Of a stretch of 48,253 bases of DNA, positions 15,620-23,761 are shown in pieces. Origin of the DNA: Thermoplasmata archaeon (GTDB lineage Archaea; Thermoplasmatota; Thermoplasmata; Thermoplasmatales; Thermoplasmataceae); NCBI GenBank assembly GCA_021817735.1, contig JAKAFX010000004.1, positions 1 through 48,253 of the forward strand. Direction: 5' to 3'. A program made the position numbers and the translations under genes. Positions within the stretch are counted from its first letter, which is position 1. Each line of letters begins with the position of its first letter. The notes below the pieces were generated by a model that searched no databases, was not told where the DNA came from, and saw only the letters and a list, made by a program, of their open reading frames with translations.

Positions 15620-17632
15620 ATGTCAGAAAAAGAAAAGAAGATGAGTGTGGCAAAGGGTAAGCCGATAGCTCAGTCCATCCCGGGAGGTTTGCTTCCATCC
15701 ATTGTAGCTGCAAGAATTGATGGTACTCTAGTGGACCTTTCTTTTGTTCCAGATCATGAAGTTGAAGTGGAACTAATAAAAGCGGATTCAGAGGAAGGGC
15801 TACGCATATTGAGACATTCGGCAGCACACCTGACAGCACAGGCTGTCTTGTCATTGTACAGGAATGCTAAGCTTAATGCTGGACCCCCGACAGAAGATGG
15901 CTTCTACTATGATATCCAGATGGATCCCATCAGTTCCGAAGATCTGGGAAAAATCGAGGAGAAGATGAAGGAGCTTTCCGCCAGGAAGCTGAAGATAGAA
16001 CGCGTTGAGATGAGCCGCGAAGAACTCGAGAGGGAATTCTCCAATAACAAGTTCAAGCTCGACAAGATCGTTGCTAAGGTCAAGCCCGGCCATAAGTCTA
16101 CGGTGTACAGGCAGGGTGATTTCCAGGACTTCTGCACTGGACCCCATGTGCCGGATACGTCTTATCTTAGTGCGGTCAAGCTACTTTCAGTTGCTTCCAC
16201 TAATTACATGGGAGACGTGACCAAGGAGAAAATGGTCAGGATATATGGAACTGCATTTCCAGACAAAAAGTCTCTTGATCAGTTCCTGGCAATGAGGGAA
16301 GAGTCCATGAAAAGAGATCACCGGAAAATCGGACAGGAGATGGATCTCTTCACCTTCAATTCTGAGCGTGCTCCCGGTTTCCCGCTATATGCACCAAACG
16401 GGCAATGGATCCGTTCGAGGATGGTTGGGTTCATGAAGGACCTCAATGAGAGGTATGGATGGCAGGAAGTCTGGACACCCCACCTATTCAGAGACACTAT
16501 GTGGAAGCAATCCGGGCACTATGCAAAGTACAAAGACAATATGTACCTGTTCCAGCTGAGCGACGGGGATTCTTATGCCATAAAGCCAATGAACTGCCCT
16601 GGTCACATAACGATATTCGAGCGAACAATGTACAGCTACCGGGATCTCCCAGTGAAATACTTTGAAGCTGGAACTGTATATCGGTACGAAAAATCAGGTG
16701 AAGTAGGCGGCCTTACCAGGCCCAGAGCGTTCACAATCGATGATGGCCACGCATTCCTCCGCATGGACCAGATGGTCACCGAGATTGCCGCAGTACTCTC
16801 CATGGTTAAGGAAGCTTTTTCTGCATTCTTTCACAAGCCTGAAATGATATATGATCTCAGCGTTATAGACAAGGAGAACTATGACAATTACCTTATTTCC
16901 TATCACTGCAACAGTTGCGACAGCATTTCTGACATCCGGAAGGCGGCAGTGGAAGAACTCAAATGCCCCGTGTGTGGATCTACGGAACTTGAGCCGGATT
17001 TCAGCAGGTGGGATGCCGCAACAGAAGCACTAAAGAATGCCTTGGTGTCAAACGATATACCGTTCAAGGAATACCCGGGAGAAGCTGCTTTCTATGGCCC
17101 AAAGATCGACATTCACGTGAAGGATGCCTTGGGAAGGAGCTGGCAGCTTTCTACAGTACAGTTGGATTTCTTTATGCCAATCAACTTTGATTTGAACTTC
17201 ATCAACGAGCAGGGAAAAAAGGAGACTCCTGTGATGGTTCACAGAGCCATATATGGGAGTTATGAGAGATTCATGGTAATTCTCTTGGAGAGCTATGCTG
17301 GTAAACTACCAACTTGGATATCCCCTCTTCAGTGTTACGTTGTTCCTGTTAGCCAATCTTTTTCAGATTACGGCAGGAAGGTGGAGAAGGCCCTGAAAGC
17401 TAGAGGTATTCGTGCGATCTTAGATGACACCAACGAGACGATGAACAGGAAGATCAGGAACATAAGGAGGCAGCGGCCTTCATACATAGTTGTAGTGGGT
17501 GGCAAGGAATCTGAGACCAACACGGTGAGCGTCAGGAACAGGGAAGAGAAGCAGACCGTTTATGATCTGGAGAAGTTCATAGATGCCATCTCGAGGGAGA
17601 TTGATGAAAGGGAAATACAGCAGACACTCTAG
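15620..17632 (+). CDS. thrS: Threonyl-tRNA synthetase, bacterial-type with TGS and editing domains and a Cys4 insert
   Basis: A 670-residue class II synthetase charging tRNA-Thr. A TGS-like start is followed by the second-additional editing domain (HSAAH at 66-70, C172 and H176 in DFCTGPH). The catalytic core has 'MNCPGH' (zinc ligand C326), 'RPRAFTIDDGH' and 'GAFYGPKIDI'-like 'AAFYGPKIDI'. The anticodon-binding domain has 'KALKARGIRAILDD' and 'RRQRPSYIVVVG'. This editing domain is the bacterial/eukaryotic form, not the DTD-like form of most euryarchaea. A zinc-ribbon-like insert (C430, C433, C449, C452) interrupts the core just before 'RWDAATEAL'; I know of no such insert in the standard enzyme. 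Confidence 0.95.
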   Translation: MSEKEKKMSVAKGKPIAQSIPGGLLPSIVAARIDGTLVDLSFVPDHEVEVELIKADSEEGLRILRHSAAHLTAQAVLSLYRNAKLNAGPPTEDGFYYDIQMDPISSEDLGKIEEKMKELSARKLKIERVEMSREELEREFSNNKFKLDKIVAKVKPGHKSTVYRQGDFQDFCTGPHVPDTSYLSAVKLLSVASTNYMGDVTKEKMVRIYGTAFPDKKSLDQFLAMREESMKRDHRKIGQEMDLFTFNSERAPGFPLYAPNGQWIRSRMVGFMKDLNERYGWQEVWTPHLFRDTMWKQSGHYAKYKDNMYLFQLSDGDSYAIKPMNCPGHITIFERTMYSYRDLPVKYFEAGTVYRYEKSGEVGGLTRPRAFTIDDGHAFLRMDQMVTEIAAVLSMVKEAFSAFFHKPEMIYDLSVIDKENYDNYLISYHCNSCDSISDIRKAAVEELKCPVCGSTELEPDFSRWDAATEALKNALVSNDIPFKEYPGEAAFYGPKIDIHVKDALGRSWQLSTVQLDFFMPINFDLNFINEQGKKETPVMVHRAIYGSYERFMVILLESYAGKLPTWISPLQCYVVPVSQSFSDYGRKVEKALKARGIRAILDDTNETMNRKIRNIRRQRPSYIVVVGGKESETNTVSVRNREEKQTVYDLEKFIDAISREIDEREIQQTL

Positions 17633-17695
17633 ATTCCTAGTGAGCCTCCCCGCCCATTTCCTGGGCTGTCTTCCGGTTATACAGGCGGTGGGTTC

Positions 17696-18031
17696 ATGAC
17701 TGATTGCCTGATGTACAACATAATTCTTGAAAATTACCACCCATCTACGATCTGCGTTGAACTCTCATTGGTACCTGAATCACTTGATTATCTTTCCCGG
17801 ATCATTGACAGCCCGCATATCCTGGAAGAGATCCCTGAATTCATCGAGAAGTTTGCAAGGAAGGATGAGATCATGCCTACAGACCGCACAGTTGGTTTTG
17901 TTGTAGTGCATCAACCGAAGAAGAGTATGGCAATTTCCCTCGGAAAGGTGGACCAGGAAGTCAGGAACAGGATGAGAGAATCCTCTGACAGCTTTAGAAC
18001 CAAGAATTTCAACGTTGAACTTGATTTCTGA
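17696..18031 (+). CDS. Hypothetical protein
   Basis: A 111-residue soluble protein I do not recognise. It is predicted to alternate strands and helices, with a hydrophobic strand 'TVGFVVVHQPKKSMAISLGKV' in the middle and no cysteines beyond the first 25 residues. ATG 17696 is used; an ATG at 17714 is possible. It lies 63 bases after thrS on the same strand and may be transcribed with it. Confidence 0.6.
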   Translation: MTDCLMYNIILENYHPSTICVELSLVPESLDYLSRIIDSPHILEEIPEFIEKFARKDEIMPTDRTVGFVVVHQPKKSMAISLGKVDQEVRNRMRESSDSFRTKNFNVELDF

Positions 18032-18301
18032 TCTTCGAGTTGAAGGACAGAACCATAAGTTTCATTTTTGTCCTGATTCAGATCATCAGTTTATGAGGCA
18101 ACCGTAAATGGCCCCACACATGGCTGACCACATATGGGAGATATGCACTGGAAGCCTACAACTAAGAAGAAGAGAAATAGAATTAACCTGCCGACCAAGA
18201 CTAGCCGATCAGTCTGAATGCCAACCCAGGTTCTCCAAGAAATATTTTGACCTGTCTTGACACTTCATAAATTTATAAATAAGAATTAACTATGTAGACG
18301 C
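18032..18301. other. Intergenic region before tatA
   Basis: No gene is visible here. The only clear signal is the tatA TATA box near the right-hand edge. Confidence 0.5.
18272..18280 (+). promoter_or_regulatory. TATA box of tatAC
   Basis: TTTATAAAT is centred 26 bases before ATG 18302, the ideal spacing for a leaderless transcript. Confidence 0.65.
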
Positions 18302-18592
18302 ATGTTTGATTCGCCTACCGACTGGCTTATCATAATTGTCGTAGTGCTGGTCCTGTTTGGCGGTGCCAAGAAGATTCCAGAATTCGCAAGGAGCCTTGGA
18401 AAGGCTACAGGCGAGTTCAGTAGGGGAAAGATGGAGATCGAAAAGGAAATCAGGGCCGCAGCAGCAACTCCTACCACTGCAGCAGCACCGCAGAGTTCCA
18501 TAAAGGAAGCTGCAAAGAACCTTGGCATTGAGACCACAAACAAGACGGACGACGAACTTAAGAGAGAGATGTCGGAAAAGCTGAAGAGCTGA
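18302..18592 (+). CDS. tatA: Sec-independent protein translocase TatA
   Basis: A 96-residue protein of the TatA/E family, the pore-forming component of the twin-arginine pathway, which exports folded proteins. One short transmembrane helix (about 8-20) is followed by the 'FG' hinge and the amphipathic helix 'GGAKKIPEFARSLGKATGEF', then a charged, Ala/Lys-rich tail. tatC follows three bases later. Only one TatA-type subunit is found here, giving a minimal TatAC system unless another copy lies elsewhere. Confidence 0.9.
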   Translation: MFDSPTDWLIIIVVVLVLFGGAKKIPEFARSLGKATGEFSRGKMEIEKEIRAAAATPTTAAAPQSSIKEAAKNLGIETTNKTDDELKREMSEKLKS

Positions 18593-18595
18593 TGA

Positions 18596-19411
18596 ATGCT
18601 AGAGGAACTGGTAAACAATACTGATTTTCTCAGGCATCTCGAAGAGCTGAGGCACAGAGTAATTAGGATACTCTATTACTTCATATTTTTCTTCGTTTTT
18701 TTCCTAGACTTCCGGTTCAACTTCCTCACGTTGGGTGGCATTCCCGTGCCCTACCCTTATCCCAACTTCTTCGATAATTCAGGATCTCAGGTTCTCCGTC
18801 TGCTGGAAAGCCATGTGCTGCCCGCAAACGCTGTCCTCATAAACGTGAAGCCAACTGACAGCATAGTGGCAGACTTCTATGTGTGCATGTTCCTGTCACT
18901 GATTTTTTCTATGCCTGCCATTGCCTATCACATGTGGAGGTTCATAGCGCCTGGGCTGAAACCCAGCGAGACCATGACGATAAGATACATCGTGGTCCCT
19001 GCCACTTTCCTCTTCCTCCTGGGCTCTTTCATGGGACTGTGGATTGTTGCACCCGAACTTTTCCGGATATTCAACGATTTCAGCATAGGGCTGGGTGCCC
19101 TTGACAGCATGACCCCACTGTCGTTCGTCTCCTTCCTCCTTATCTATACCCTTGCCTTCGGGCTTTCCTTCGAAGTTCCGGTTTTCATGGTCGCACTTAC
19201 TAGGTTTGGAATGGTAACCTCGGATTACTGGTACAGGAACTGGAGATATGCAGTAGTAGCCTCCCTTGTTTTTGGAATGATTTTTTCCCCAGGAGTTACG
19301 GGATTCACGATGGTTGTGATGGCAGCGCCCATGATCGCCCTCTATTTCGCCGGGATCTACTTTGCAAGGCGAACCGAGAGGAACGTTTCACCTATTCCTG
19401 CCGCTGAGTGA
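18596..19411 (+). CDS. tatC: Sec-independent protein translocase TatC
   Basis: A 271-residue six-helix membrane protein, the signal-peptide receptor of the twin-arginine translocase. The N-terminal 'FLRHLEELRHRVIRI' is the TatC signature with the Glu that contacts the RR signal. Helical segments include 'YVCMFLSLIFSMPAIAYHMWRFIAPGL', 'GLSFEVPVF' (conserved Glu) and a C-terminal pair. A longer first periplasmic loop (about 40-90) with repeated Pro/Tyr/Asn residues is present. The 3' end overlaps the convergent crotonase gene by 24 bases. Confidence 0.93.
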   Translation: MLEELVNNTDFLRHLEELRHRVIRILYYFIFFFVFFLDFRFNFLTLGGIPVPYPYPNFFDNSGSQVLRLLESHVLPANAVLINVKPTDSIVADFYVCMFLSLIFSMPAIAYHMWRFIAPGLKPSETMTIRYIVVPATFLFLLGSFMGLWIVAPELFRIFNDFSIGLGALDSMTPLSFVSFLLIYTLAFGLSFEVPVFMVALTRFGMVTSDYWYRNWRYAVVASLVFGMIFSPGVTGFTMVVMAAPMIALYFAGIYFARRTERNVSPIPAAE

Positions 19412-20125
19412 GGTTCTATGCTCCTCCAGCTGCTTCAGCCTGATCCTGCCAGGATCGTAAAGCAGCGGAAGCATTGCGTGGTAGTTTCCCTGTCCAATTG
19501 CAGCTAAGCCTTTGTACCTGTGGTTAAGGAAGCTGTTGATATCCGGGATCATTGCCATCACTGCCCCTGGATCATCGACTATGCCAGAGATTATACCGAG
19601 CCTCCTCGCTGTCTCTTCCCCAAAAAGGTCGCCGGAAGTGACGGTCTTCTGCAATTGGGTGCCGTAGATCTTCCGCGTTGGGTCGATGGCAAGGAACGGC
19701 ATGCCAAACAAGATGTCCGGGAACCCGAACATAGTCCCTCTCGTGCAGTAGGTATAATCAGACAGGAGGGCAATCTCAAGGCCGATTCCAAGGCAGGTTC
19801 CTGAGACAACAGTCACAAACAGTTCCCGGGAGTTGGAAAGCAGGCTGCCCAGGGTTGAAGTCACTGAAATGATGTCACGGAAGTAATCCTGTTCCCGTAT
19901 CCTCTGGCAGGATGCGTCGAAACCAAGCGTGAACAGTTCATTGCTGGTGGAGCTGATGATCGTTGCCCCTTCCTGGAGAGACAGGACGTTTGCAATGGCC
20001 TGAACCAGGTCTTCTAGCATCTCTATATCAATAACTGGATACTGGGAACTGTTGATCTGGATCCTCCGAACCCTTTCATCGATCTCAAGGAAGACCTTGG
20101 ATCGGTTATTGATGTTCTCCACCAT
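19388..20125 (-). CDS. Enoyl-CoA hydratase/isomerase (crotonase) family protein
   Basis: A 245-residue protein with the crotonase fold. The oxyanion-hole region aligns with 'FTLGFDAS' and 'VSGTCLGIGLEIALLSDYTYC'; the latter contains the first catalytic Glu (GIGLE, equivalent to Glu144 of rat hydratase). The second catalytic Glu, in the usual 'FGxPE' motif, is Asp here ('FGFPDI'). The enzyme may therefore be a slower hydratase, an isomerase or another crotonase reaction. The start was moved to ATG 20125 from the frame-open TTG at 20140, because TTTTAAGTAGG is centred about 25 bases before that ATG. It overlaps the end of tatC by 24 bases. Confidence 0.75.
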   Translation of the reverse strand: MVENINNRSKVFLEIDERVRRIQINSSQYPVIDIEMLEDLVQAIANVLSLQEGATIISSTSNELFTLGFDASCQRIREQDYFRDIISVTSTLGSLLSNSRELFVTVVSGTCLGIGLEIALLSDYTYCTRGTMFGFPDILFGMPFLAIDPTRKIYGTQLQKTVTSGDLFGEETARRLGIISGIVDDPGAVMAMIPDINSFLNHRYKGLAAIGQGNYHAMLPLLYDPGRIRLKQLEEHRTSLSGRNR

Positions 20126-20221
20126 TTCAGTTAATGGCAACCCTACTTAAAACTGGTAGCATTGGAAGTGATATGGCAACCGATGCAGGAAAGCGGGATC
20201 AGAATACCCCTTAACGCGTGT

Positions 20222-20470
20222 TCAGTACATCGTGAGGTTGTATTTCCGATCTGCCTCGTGGTAAGATTCCAGATCGGTTATGCCAAGGGCTCTTGACAAA
20301 TTTTCCATGGCCTTCGATACAGAGTTGTCGTAAATCTCCCTTCCAAGCACAAGCCTGTGCTGCTCGGGGCTGAACATCACTATTTCACCGTATTTCTTAA
20401 GGCAATGCACAGCTTCTGCGGCTCCTTCCTCTCCTTCGACATGCTCAAGGCATTTCCTGAAGCCGGTCAT
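20222..20470 (-). CDS. Small hypothetical protein at the end of the nuo operon
   Basis: An 82-residue protein, mostly helical with an acidic face, of no recognised family. Features include 'KYGEIVMFSPEQHRLVLGREIYDNSVSKAMENLSRALG'. Its ATG overlaps the stop of the upstream 120-codon gene (ATGA), so it is translationally coupled and the last gene of the nuo transcript. There is no transmembrane segment or Cys cluster (two scattered Cys). It may be an assembly factor or accessory subunit, by context only. Confidence 0.6.
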   Translation of the reverse strand: MTGFRKCLEHVEGEEGAAEAVHCLKKYGEIVMFSPEQHRLVLGREIYDNSVSKAMENLSRALGITDLESYHEADRKYNLTMY

Positions 20471-20829
20471 TGATCGCCACACCTCTTCTGGTCGTAATTT
20501 GGATAATCCACATTATACCTGTCGATGGAGTACCTGGCATAGAATGCGAAGTTGTTGAGGTAGACTTCCACGTCTTCAATGTTACCAAACATGTTCGCGT
20601 ACATTGGATCAAGAAGCTTAGTCACCATGTCATCCGGGGACAATTTCCCCTTCAACATTTCCAGCAAAAGCCCATATGCTTCCTGCAGGTCCGCATATAC
20701 TTGTTTTTTTGTGGCCATTTGCATGAACTTAGCTCTGGTAAGCCTTTTTTCCATCCACTTGACTGCAGACCCGACATCGCCCATTAGCAGGAAAGTCCTG
20801 ATCTGCTCTATATCCAGTTCAAGATTCAT
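20467..20829 (-). CDS. Hypothetical helical protein following nuoN
   Basis: A 120-residue protein I do not recognise. It is predicted to be largely helical: 'DIEQIRTFLLMGDVGSAVKWMEKRLTRAKFMQMATKKQVYADLQEAYGLLLEMLKG', then a Tyr/Asn-rich tail ending CGDQ. The ATG overlaps the nuoN stop (ATGA). It lacks a signal peptide and membrane helices, so it would lie on the cytoplasmic side. By position it may be a complex I accessory or assembly protein, but nothing in the sequence shows that. Confidence 0.6.
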   Translation of the reverse strand: MNLELDIEQIRTFLLMGDVGSAVKWMEKRLTRAKFMQMATKKQVYADLQEAYGLLLEMLKGKLSPDDMVTKLLDPMYANMFGNIEDVEVYLNNFAFYARYSIDRYNVDYPNYDQKRCGDQ

Positions 20830-22292
20830 CCTGTCACCCCGAATAGCCCCTGCGCAAAACCATGCAGGAGAGAGAACAGCGGGAAGTAAAAGAATAGGGC
20901 AACTACCACTATTGCGGATACTATAACGGTAGCAGACGCTATCCTGGATCCTGAAAGAGAGACCCCGCTATCAGGCTTCCAGTACATGTACATTATGACC
21001 CTGAAGTAGTAGAATACAGAGATGGCACTGTTGAGTATGGCTATGATCGCCAGCCACCACAGCTTGGCGTCCACCAAGTAAAGGAACATGTAGAATTTAG
21101 CAGTAAATCCACCTGTGAAAGGGATTCCCGCCAGTGCCAGCAAAATTATGGAGAGACTGAGGGCAAGGGCCGGAGATTTTCTTGCAAATCCTGAGATATC
21201 GGAGAACTCCGGGTTCTCCTTGTCCAGAGTGTTGAGAAATACAAAAGCCCCTCCTTTCATAAAGATGTAAACCAGGGAATATAGCATGGCGGCCGCGACT
21301 GCATTTACTGCAATGAGGCCATAATTCTGGCCTGACCAGAGGGCATAGGACGTGATTGAGAAAACAAGGATAAGGTAGCCTGCCTGGGCTATGCTGGAAT
21401 AGGCAAACAACTTCTTCACGTTGGTCGTTGAGAGAGCCGAAATGTTGCCATATGTCATGGTGAAAATCGCGAGCAGTGTGAAGAGAAGGAAGACGTCTTC
21501 CCCCATTGTGGAGAAACCTACGATAAAGATCTTCAGCATTATCATGAAAGCAACCAGTTTGCTCCCAGTGGAAAGAAAGGCCGAGACAGAGTTTTCCGCC
21601 CCATAGTAAGTGTCGATTGCCCACTGGTGCATGGGAAATATTGCAACCTTGAAGCCAAAACCGATTGTAAGAAACAGAAGGGCTATGAGAAGAGCGGGTT
21701 TTGAAACCACGGCAAGCGCTGAGGTGAGTTCAAAGGTGCCAGCCGCCTGGTAGAAGAACGCAAGCCCGAAGATTATGAAGGAGGTGGAAACCACCCCAGT
21801 GAAGAAGTACTTGGTTGATGCCTCAAGGGTTCTCCTGGTCTTGTGGAATGCCGCCAGGACATAGGTCCCAATGCTCACTGCCTCGAATGAGATGAACAGC
21901 ACTATGAGATTCATGGTGAAGGCTGCAACGATCATCCCGGTAGTCACGAAGAGGAGAAGCGCATAGAATATGTCACCCTTTGCGGATATATTCTTCAGGG
22001 ATGGTAGGACAATGAACAACGACGAAATCACGAAGAGTATGGCAAAGTAAGCGCCAAACTGGCTGTATGCGAAGCTGTTGCTCAGGACAAAGGATGCATT
22101 CTGCGGGATAAGGAGGATGAGTATGGCAGCAATTGCAAGGGCACCGAAAGCAATACCCGCATATGCTTTCTTGCTGGAAGTCGCCAGGCCGAGCCCTAGG
22201 ATGATGAATCCCGCTATGCCGAGGACAATCAGTGGGTAAAGGTATTGCAGCGACTGCACCCCTGTTACTGTAGAGATTGATTCTGATATCAT
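20826..22292 (-). CDS. nuoN: NADH-quinone oxidoreductase subunit N
   Basis: A 488-residue antiporter-like proton-pumping subunit of the membrane arm, with about 14 transmembrane helices. The family core 'KVAIFPMHQWAIDTYYGAENSVSAFLSTGSKLVAF' with its key Lys and the 'LTIGFGFK' motif place it with NuoN rather than L or M. The ATG overlaps the nuoM stop codon (ATGA). It is the most distal Nuo subunit of the operon. Confidence 0.93.
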   Translation of the reverse strand: MISESISTVTGVQSLQYLYPLIVLGIAGFIILGLGLATSSKKAYAGIAFGALAIAAILILLIPQNASFVLSNSFAYSQFGAYFAILFVISSLFIVLPSLKNISAKGDIFYALLLFVTTGMIVAAFTMNLIVLFISFEAVSIGTYVLAAFHKTRRTLEASTKYFFTGVVSTSFIIFGLAFFYQAAGTFELTSALAVVSKPALLIALLFLTIGFGFKVAIFPMHQWAIDTYYGAENSVSAFLSTGSKLVAFMIMLKIFIVGFSTMGEDVFLLFTLLAIFTMTYGNISALSTTNVKKLFAYSSIAQAGYLILVFSITSYALWSGQNYGLIAVNAVAAAMLYSLVYIFMKGGAFVFLNTLDKENPEFSDISGFARKSPALALSLSIILLALAGIPFTGGFTAKFYMFLYLVDAKLWWLAIIAILNSAISVFYYFRVIMYMYWKPDSGVSLSGSRIASATVIVSAIVVVALFFYFPLFSLLHGFAQGLFGVTG

Positions 22293-23761
22293 GCTATTCC
22301 TCCAAGGTATCCTGTAAGCAGCGGGAACACTATTCTTGGGAAAACGCCTATGACCAGGATCGAGATCAGCATGAGAAGCATTGCCGATGCTTCGGAGCGG
22401 GATAGATCCCTGATCTGGCCAAGGTTCTCGTTATATGGGCCGTATAGCGCCTTTTGTGCTGCCCAGATATGATAAGAAGCAGTAATGATCATGGAGAATA
22501 TCACCAAAAATACCAGTGGGCCAAGTATGCCATAGGAACCTGCAATGATGGAAAACTCTGCAACGAAACCTGCGAGGCCCGGCAGGCCAAGTGATGCCAG
22601 TAGCCCGCCGAGGAACAGTGTGGCAAGCACTGGCGACTCCCTGTATATGCCCCCAAGGCCATAGAAGGTGTCATGGCCGGCATGGGTTTTCATATAGTAA
22701 AGAAGGGAGAAGAGGAAGGCCACTATTAGGCCATGCGCGAAGATCTGGAACATGCCGCCGGCAAGGTCAATGATTCCGTTTGGTCCGGTTCCCAGTATGC
22801 CGCTTCCAAAGGCAATGCTAACAAACCCCATGGAACCTGCACTTGCATAGGCCATCATCCGTTTAAGGTTGCTCTGGAACATGGCTGTAAGGGAGAAGTA
22901 GATCAGGCTGATTATGCCCAGCGCTATGAGGAGCCAAAGGAAGAAAGCCGGTATCTGAGGGTACAACGGATAGAGTATTCCAAAGAGTCCGTAACCTCCC
23001 ATTACTGACAGGGCGCCTGCAAGTATTACGGTGACTGGATATGGTGCCTCCTGGTAAGAATCCGGAAGCCAAGAGTGTATTGGAAAAGTCGGAAGTTTGA
23101 CGAGGAAGCCTATGAGGAAACCAGATAGGATGAATACCCTGTAAAAGAAAGGAATGGTGCTGAAAAACGTGGTTGAAAGGAGGTCAGAATTCTGCATCGT
23201 CAGGATGCCATACTCGGAATAATAGTACGAGTACAGCGTAAAGATTGAGAGCAAGATGAATACTGACCCTATGTGGGTGTACACAAAGAACTTCAGGGAT
23301 ACTGAATCCTTCCTTGGCCCCCCGTAAATGCCAATGAGGAAGTATACCGGCACAAGTACAACCTCCCAGAATACATAGAAGAAGAAGAGATCGGTCGACA
23401 TCAGGAGGCCAAATGTTCCAACTTCCGTAAGCAGTACCAACCCATAGTAGACAGGATCATCCTTGCGGTCGGATATGAAAAGTGCAGCAAGGACTATTAT
23501 GGATCCAAGCACGACAAGCAAATCAGTGAAACCGTTAACCCCAAGTGAGAAATAGAAACCAGTGTAGGTTGAAAGCGTGAGGCTGAAACTAGAGATATCT
23601 CCACCATTGTAGCCGGGGTAGAACCGGTAAACAGAATAAAGGATGAATGCCACAGCAACCGCTAGCGAGGATACCCTGGCAAATTGGCGTGAGTGACTTC
23701 CAATGAAGAAAGTGATTATGGATGCTGCCACAAGAAATGCAAAAATATATTCTATTATCAT
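22289..23761 (-). CDS. nuoM: NADH-quinone oxidoreductase subunit M
   Basis: A 490-residue antiporter-like subunit. The NuoM signature is clear: 'FFYVFWEVVLVPVYFLIGIYGGPRK' (buried Glu), 'KLPTFPIHSWLPDSYQEAPYPVTVILAGALSVMGGYGLF' (Lys and His of the proton path) and 'GLPGLAGFVAEF'. Its ATG abuts the nuoL stop codon (TGAATG). Confidence 0.95.
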   Translation of the reverse strand: MIIEYIFAFLVAASIITFFIGSHSRQFARVSSLAVAVAFILYSVYRFYPGYNGGDISSFSLTLSTYTGFYFSLGVNGFTDLLVVLGSIIVLAALFISDRKDDPVYYGLVLLTEVGTFGLLMSTDLFFFYVFWEVVLVPVYFLIGIYGGPRKDSVSLKFFVYTHIGSVFILLSIFTLYSYYYSEYGILTMQNSDLLSTTFFSTIPFFYRVFILSGFLIGFLVKLPTFPIHSWLPDSYQEAPYPVTVILAGALSVMGGYGLFGILYPLYPQIPAFFLWLLIALGIISLIYFSLTAMFQSNLKRMMAYASAGSMGFVSIAFGSGILGTGPNGIIDLAGGMFQIFAHGLIVAFLFSLLYYMKTHAGHDTFYGLGGIYRESPVLATLFLGGLLASLGLPGLAGFVAEFSIIAGSYGILGPLVFLVIFSMIITASYHIWAAQKALYGPYNENLGQIRDLSRSEASAMLLMLISILVIGVFPRIVFPLLTGYLGGIA

